Notes under the pieces: model-generated
Told to the model about the DNA's origin: nothing
The model's input: the letters and a program-made list of their open reading frames with translations, nothing else
Databases searched by the model: none
Position numbers and translations under genes: made by a program
Shown here: positions 58,552 to 64,000 of the stretch, one piece after another
Layout of the letters: the number at the start of each line of letters is the position of its first letter
Numbering within the stretch: the stretch's first letter is position 1
Assembly (NCBI GenBank): GCA_030686995.1
Contig: CM060680.1
Location: forward strand, 197,643,322-197,707,321
Origin: Artemisia argyi
Taxonomy: Eukaryota > Streptophyta > Magnoliopsida > Asterales > Asteraceae
Length of the DNA: 64,000 nt
Direction: 5' to 3'

Positions 58552-61338
58552 TGTTGAGGCAACATGATCAAGATCTCTTTATGTTTTAATGATGACAAAT
58601 AAACCATCGAAACACATAAAATAACAAACGTTTGCTCAAAATCGTCGGAGCCAATGTCTGCTCCTGGCGCGCTGCCCGCGCGTCAACGCACGGGTGACGC
58701 ACCTGGAGTCTGTATGGTTCCGGGCGAATTATAAAAGACGGCTTTCCCCTTACCCGACAAATGTGTATATTTCAAAATAGGTATGAATATGTTATGTGCT
58801 TAATTGAGAACACTCGAAACGAGTTTTGAGATTTGAGAAATCCCATTTTTAGAACACCCATTTACGGGAAAACGCCAACTCATGTTTTCTAACTACCGCC
58901 TCTAGCCAAGACTTTTCTAAACTTAGGGAGCTTATAAATTTCACGTAACATCGTGTTGAAGCATTCATATGCTCATATCCCGTGCTTATGTCTTCTCTAA
59001 TTACGTAACGGGTTTACTCCCTTATTGGTCAAACTAAGTCAAAGGTCACTTTGCATAAACGCATCCTTTCCTACTTGGGTTATGCTTTACATTGAGGCAA
59101 AACACTTAACTTGTTTGAACCAAGGTATTAGTTGAGAATGTCGAGTCGTGAAAAGTCACGAGATATGAAACTATGGATTCTTAACGTTGTGTTACTTGAA
59201 CTAATAAGTAACTTATAATTTTCTCAACTTATAATCTTAATTGTCTAAACCTTCCTCTTAATGACAATTAGATTATTTTCTTCTTAATTACTTTTCCTAA
59301 TTATCTTCTTCATTAAAATACCACTTAACCCAAAACCATCAAACCCAATACCACCAAATCTCCCACAATCCTTCCCAAATATCCTTTTCCAACATTCCCT
59401 TACACCACTTACACAAAAGTGTACTCTTGTCTCCAACACTTTTGATCCTAGCCATTCATTTCAAATCAAACTCATCTCAACCATCCATTCCCTCACAACA
59501 TCACATCTCTTACACATCTCTTATATTCCTTACACATCTTCAATCGCAACCATTCAATTTAAATTAAACACATCTCAACCATCCATTTAACCTCTTCTCT
59601 ATTTTAACACATGTGTTTAATCTCAACCATCCAATTCAAACTTAAACCAATCTCAACCATTGATCACACTTCCTCCCTAAGCAAAAAGACTCCTTTGATC
59701 TCTTCCATCCAATTCAAATCAAAACCATCTCAACCATTCAATCTCTTACAACACATCTTAACCATCTATTTCAAACCAAAACATATCTCAACCCACCATT
59801 TACCCTTTCCCCCCAAGCAAAGGAATATACCTTTGGAATATTCCTTCCTTAACCCAACCATGGTTCATCTCACCCAACCATGTTTAGCTCTCAACACACA
59901 ACCCTAACCCAACCTTGGTTAACCTAACCAACATACAACCTAACCCAACTATGGTTACCTCTCTACACCCAACTATGGTTAACTCTTAACCACTCCAAGG
60001 ATGGAACATTCCCTTGGATACAATCTTTAACCTAACCATGGTTTATTCTCTATACACTTCTCTCTAAACCTAACCATGGTTACTTCTCAACACTTCTTTC
60101 TATACCTAACCATGGTTAACCTCTAAACCTTCAACCTAACCATAGTTACACCTTAACCCTTCCCTTGAGGAATATCCCATGGCATATTCTCTTCTCTATT
60201 ATGCCATGTGAGGAATACCATTTCTACCCCTACCAAACTACCCTTTCTACTCTTCTACCCTTGGTATTTGGTTTTCTTATAAACACTTCACAAATGATTT
60301 TCCAAATTGGCTATTTAAGTTGGTAAACCTTAGATTGATTAATGTTAAGGTTTAGTGTGAAGTACAATTGGGGGTTTAACAAAGTAAGGCATTTATAATG
60401 CCAAACACTCAAAGCCTCGGGAATATTTTCCCTGGGTGTCTGGGGCGCCTCCCACGCGTCAACGCGTGGGTGACGCGCCGGCCTCGGTAAAATATTCCCA
60501 AGTTTGGGTTTTGCCTAGAAATATCATGCCTTGCCTCTTGTATTCCTCACCCCTTGCCATTATTCTTTCTCTCTAGATTCTTTCTCTCTAAACAGTCTCA
60601 AATCTCTCAATCTCTCTATCTCTAATCTTGTGTTCTTGATTTTCACACTAACATCTTTGGAAGAACACATATCTTTGCAAGGGAAGAATCACAAGAACCT
60701 AATCCACTCTTGTGATTGTGTCGAGGGTCTTCTATCTTTACCCTTTCTACTACAATCGAGTCTCTAGATTAGGTTAGGGCTTGGTAGAATAAACAAACAA
60801 CCTATTCTTTCTATTTGTTTGTAAGGGAAATCTTGTGTCTTTGTGACCAAGCGTAGATCATTGGGGATCTAGATTGAAGTCTTGTGTCTTGGTGACCAAG
60901 CCTAGATCATTGGGGATCTAGTTGGGGTTTGATACTTCCGGTGGGAAGTCTTAGTGGTCTTTGTGGTTAAGTCGAATCACGAGATTCTTTTGGGTGGTTT
61001 CCGAGGGCAGAATACCGTTGGAGAGTAGCTCTTCTTAGTGAGCACCGATCCTAGTACATATCGGTGGAGTGAAGTTGTAACAGTTTGTAATCCACTGAAA
61101 GGATTATGCTAGAGTAATAGTATCGGTGTCGTGGATTCGTAACTAGACGTACGGATGGTATAAACCCCCCATCTTGAACCAGTATATATCGTGATGTCAT
61201 TTACTCGCTTTATATACTTTGTTGTGATTGTGTTTGTGGTTAGTTTCTTATACAACCACTTGGTGTTCTTCCTGGCTTAAAGTTTTTAAACATCTAAAAA
61301 GCCGAAGAAACCATATTCACCCCCTCTACGGTTCTACA
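58552..61338 (+). repeat. SIRE-like LTR, 2.8 kb
   Basis: From TGTTGAGGCAAC to TTCTACA, directly before TTGGTATCAGAGC. It contains two GC hairpins (GCGCGTCAACGCACGGG near 58677; CACGCGTCAACGCGTGGG near 60453), a series of CATCTCAACCATCCA repeats (59470-59790), a series of AACCATGGTT palindromes (59857-60145), a TATA-like CTTATAAACA (60269) and a 55-bp tandem duplication GTGACCAAG...GGGGATCTAG (60834-60940). Preceded by a polypurine tract and followed by a primer site, so it is a shared LTR between two internal regions. Confidence 0.8.
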
Positions 61339-61340
61339 AT

Positions 61341-61352
61341 TGGTATCAGAGC
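61341..61352 (+). other. Primer-binding site, initiator-Met tRNA
   Basis: TGGTATCAGAGC, complementary to the 3' end of tRNA-iMet, two bases after the LTR. Confidence 0.9.
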
Positions 61353-61470
61353 GGTATACTCGAGTTTTTGAGCATTAAAACCTTCCCGAGAAGTCGTTTT
61401 AAGTCAAAAACTTCTTTCCCAAAAATCTAAAATCCTAACTAAGATTTTTGGCAAAGTAGAGTATAGATCC

Positions 61471-62455
61471 GTGGCTCAAGAGAACTATGTTGAGGGGTGC
61501 TCTATGCAAAGACCACCTTTGCTAGAGACCAATGGGTTTTGTTTTTGGAAAACCCGGTTTGAGACCTATGTTAGGTCGAAAGATCTTGATTTATGGGAAA
61601 TTATTCAAAATGGCAACTTTGTGTTCATGGTAGAAGACCCCGAAACAAAGTTGTTAGTGGAAAAGCCCAACTCGGATCTAAAAGATGATGAGAGGAGAAA
61701 GCTTGGTAAGAATGATGAAGCCAAGATGTTAATCTACAATGCTCTACCTCGAAGGGAGTTCGAGAGAGTTCATATATGCAAGACCGCCAAGGAGATTTGG
61801 CATTCACTCATCATCACACATCAAGGTAACTCACAAGTCAAAGATTGCAAGATCGACTTACTCATCCAACAATATGAGAAGTTTGCGATCTCGGATGAAG
61901 AGACCATTGACAATGGTTACACACGGTTCAATGCTATTATCACAAGCCTCACGGCTTTAGATCCTAGCTTTTACAACAAGAACCATGTGAGAAAGTTTCT
62001 TCGAGCTCTTCCGGTTAAGTGGAGGCCAAAGGTGACGGCTATTGAAGAAGCCAAGAACTTGGCTAAACTTCCTCTTGACGAGCTAATCGGCAACCTCAAA
62101 GTGTATGAAATCATTTTAGAAAATGACAAGGTTGTTTCTAAAGAAAAGAAGAAAGAGGTTAAGTCACTAGCCCTCAAATCTAAAGTCACTAGGGAACAAA
62201 CTAGTGATCATAATGATGAAGGAAGTGATGAAGACGATGAAGAGCTCAACCTTATGGCAAGGAACTTTAGGAAGTTCTTTAGACGTGAAGGTAACCCTAG
62301 GTATCGTAATCGGTTTGCTAACCAAGATGATAATAATGGTAGAAAGGTTGGAAGAGATAATGGCTTTAATAATAAAGGTGGTGGAAGCTCAAGGCGGAAC
62401 GCGAGTGCTACAATTGTGAAGCAAGAATCACTTTATAAGTGAATGTCCGAAGCCT
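61471..62455 (+). pseudogene. SIRE-like copia Gag
   Basis: Frame MAQENYVEGCSMQRPPLLE with F-W-KTR (FCFWKTRFETYV), YNALPRREFERVHICKTAKEIW and KFLRALPVKWRPKVTAI: a UBN2-type copia Gag that builds the particle. The first codon is GTG at 61471 where relatives have ATG, so the start is lost; the next Met is at 61504. Near 62390 the frame slips, so the zinc knuckle (CYNC ... HFISECPKPK) is in the next frame: the ORF ends at 62442 while the knuckle lies at 62404-62460. Some 320 residues are otherwise open. Confidence 0.85.
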
Positions 62456-62599
62456 AAAGAAAATAGGGCATTCGTGGAGCTTGGAGTGATAGTGAAGAAG
62501 GGGATCATTAGGAAAAGAATTCAACGTGTCTCATGGCGTTTGAAACTCAATAGGTATCTCCGAACTCTTCTACTTCTAATAAAGATTTAAATATTCGTA

Positions 62600-63510
62600 A
62601 TTTGCAAAAAGATAATGAGGAACTTTTTAAAACTATTGAAAAACTTGTTGAGGAGAAACACTCTCTTAATGACAAGGTGTTTGAACTTGAACGAGAAGTA
62701 AAGAGAATTACTCAACGCAAAGAGTTGGTTGAACCTTGCACAAGTTGTGAAAAACTTGTACATGAGGTTAACTCTTTGAATGACAAAGTATCCAAACTTC
62801 AAAAAGAGTCATTAAGTTTTTCTAAATTTAAGAAAAGTAGCAATGATTTGGATGACATGTTAAGTCAACAAAAATTTTCCCAAGATAAGGAAGGTCTTGG
62901 ATTTTCAAAAATTGAGAAAACCACTTCCGTAAATTTAAGCAAACCAATAATGTTTGTAAAATAAGGACAAAATGAAAAACCAAATGTTTTGCCTAATGTT
63001 CTTGATAAACCACTTGTTCCTCAAACTCCTTTTGCAAATACTCGAGGTACTCAAACACCCTTTACAAGAAGAGAAACCCCAAAACAATTTTACAACCCGG
63101 TTTCACGTAATGGACTTGGATACACACAAGCTCGAGTCGACCATAAACCTATCTTGCCCACACCAAATATGAAACCTTCATATAGCCAAAGACATTCCTA
63201 TCAAAAGAATCAATCATCATCAAGAAGAAACTTTAACAAAAATCAAAGATCTTCACATCATGAATATAACTCATACCAAAGGAGAGAAAACTCCTACCCA
63301 AACCAAAGATTTTTTAGACCACACAATCATCAAAACTTTGGACCAAGATTTCAAAACCAAAGTAATTCTTTAAACAACCCTTGGTCTATGTTTTCAAACT
63401 ATGGTTTTGAAACACTAAGTATCTTGCTTCATGACCCAAGGATGTTCAACTTGGGAGTGCTTTATACTAACGACAATGGACCCAACAACCATTGGGGACC
63501 AAGTTTTTGA
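62600..63510 (+). pseudogene. SIRE-like Gag C-terminal extension
   Basis: 62602-62964 encodes a coiled coil with two related units (KLVEEKHSLNDKVFELEREV; KLVHEVNSLNDKVSKLQKES), the second joined through a CTSC pair. 62989-63510, in another frame after a TAA at 62962-62964, is Asn/Gln/Arg/Ser-rich (SYQKNQSSSRRNFNKNQRSS) and ends GPNNHWGPSF. Such extensions follow the zinc knuckle in SIRE elements and precede protease. Function there is not established. Confidence 0.7.
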
Positions 63511-64000
63511 GTTATATGTGTGTTAGGTATAAGCTTGAACCGATCTATTAGATCGTCGAAAGTGGTTTCTCTAAGCGCATGATCGTAGTAGAAGATTATT
63601 TTAGTGTACATAAGCAACCTTTGTCGAAAGGTCATCGGTAGTACAAGCATTAATGGTGGATCTTTATCTCATTGTCATGAAACAAAAATCATCCATTATA
63701 ATCAAGATAAGTCTTCCCTTATGCTTATGAATTCCTAAGTGATTTACATGATTAGTTGTCAAAAATGCCATGTGAACTTGGTGATGCTAGGTAGCTTATT
63801 TTTGTCACAACATGAAATTTAGGAGATCTTAGAAACTTAAAGGCGATTAACATAAAATGAGACTAAACTTGCATGCTATGTGTTTAGGGAATAGATTTAT
63901 GTGTTTACAACTTTCATGACTTGAATACATGCTCATCTTAAGTGTGACATATTTAATTGACTGAAAACATGTCTAGGAATTTAAATGTTAAAGTTAACCC
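63511..64000 (+). other. Decayed sequence after Gag, window end
   Basis: I see no protease, integrase or RT motif in the last 490 bases; either the internal region is interrupted here or the sequence is a leader/spacer. The window ends without closure of the element. Confidence 0.4.

Noticed and set aside
61625..62189. Antisense frames across the SIRE-like gag
   Set aside because: Shadow of the real gag frame.

Overview
This is a plant nuclear window: AT-rich, dominated by nested LTR retrotransposons, with an intron-containing R2R3-MYB gene and no operon-like packing. The retroelement families (chromodomain Ty3/gypsy, Athila-like elements primed by a tRNA-Asp-type site, SIRE-like copia with a very long LTR, and an LTR family associated with a 'putative gypsy-type transposase' gag) resemble those common in Asteraceae. 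That placement is an inference from family resemblance; no marker gene is present. The only confident host gene is a MIXTA-like (subgroup 9) R2R3-MYB on the minus strand, 29153-31080, in three exons whose sizes and splice sites fit the family.

Layout. 1-2850: small DNA transposons (two hAT-like non-autonomous elements with near-8-bp duplications) and a short tandem repeat. 2858-8346: a complete Ty3/gypsy chromovirus on the minus strand (332-bp LTRs, TTAGT duplication, tRNA-iMet primer site), broken by two in-frame stops and one frameshift, and sitting inside a tRNA-derived SINE. 8570-9640: inverted-repeat elements embedded in (TA)n tracts. 10.4-12.7 kb: MITEs and foldbacks. 12.99-18.05 kb: a decayed minus-strand Ty1/copia split by a 1.9-kb hAT-like element. 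18.06-28.3 kb: a patchwork of LTRs, including a 1.8-kb minus-strand solo LTR with a perfect GAAGG duplication.

28.3-31.8 kb: the MYB gene, with a Mutator-type MITE in intron 2. 31796-39534: a complete Ty1/copia element (707-bp LTRs, GGATG duplication), itself inserted in an older minus-strand LTR element whose LTR is at 39540-40076. 40.35-43.2 kb: a decayed gag-like gene with its own TATA box, interrupted by a 507-bp solo LTR. 43.7-50.8 kb: copia and Athila-like remnants with nested LTRs. 51.0-52.6 kb: a Helitron-like element. 52.9-55.4 kb: MITEs and an ~0.9-kb tandem duplication. 56.96-57.67 kb: a T-rich minisatellite. 57.7-64.0 kb: internal 3' end, 2.8-kb LTR and gag of a SIRE-like copia, truncated by the window.

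The most notable pattern is structural. In several sequence-unrelated LTRs here, a cluster of a short, element-specific, dyad-symmetric word (mostly CpG-centred) lies just upstream of the LTR TATA box; in two elements such words also fill the untranslated leader. I see no CRISPR array, rRNA or functional tRNA. Coordinates of decayed elements are approximate unless a target-site duplication is stated.
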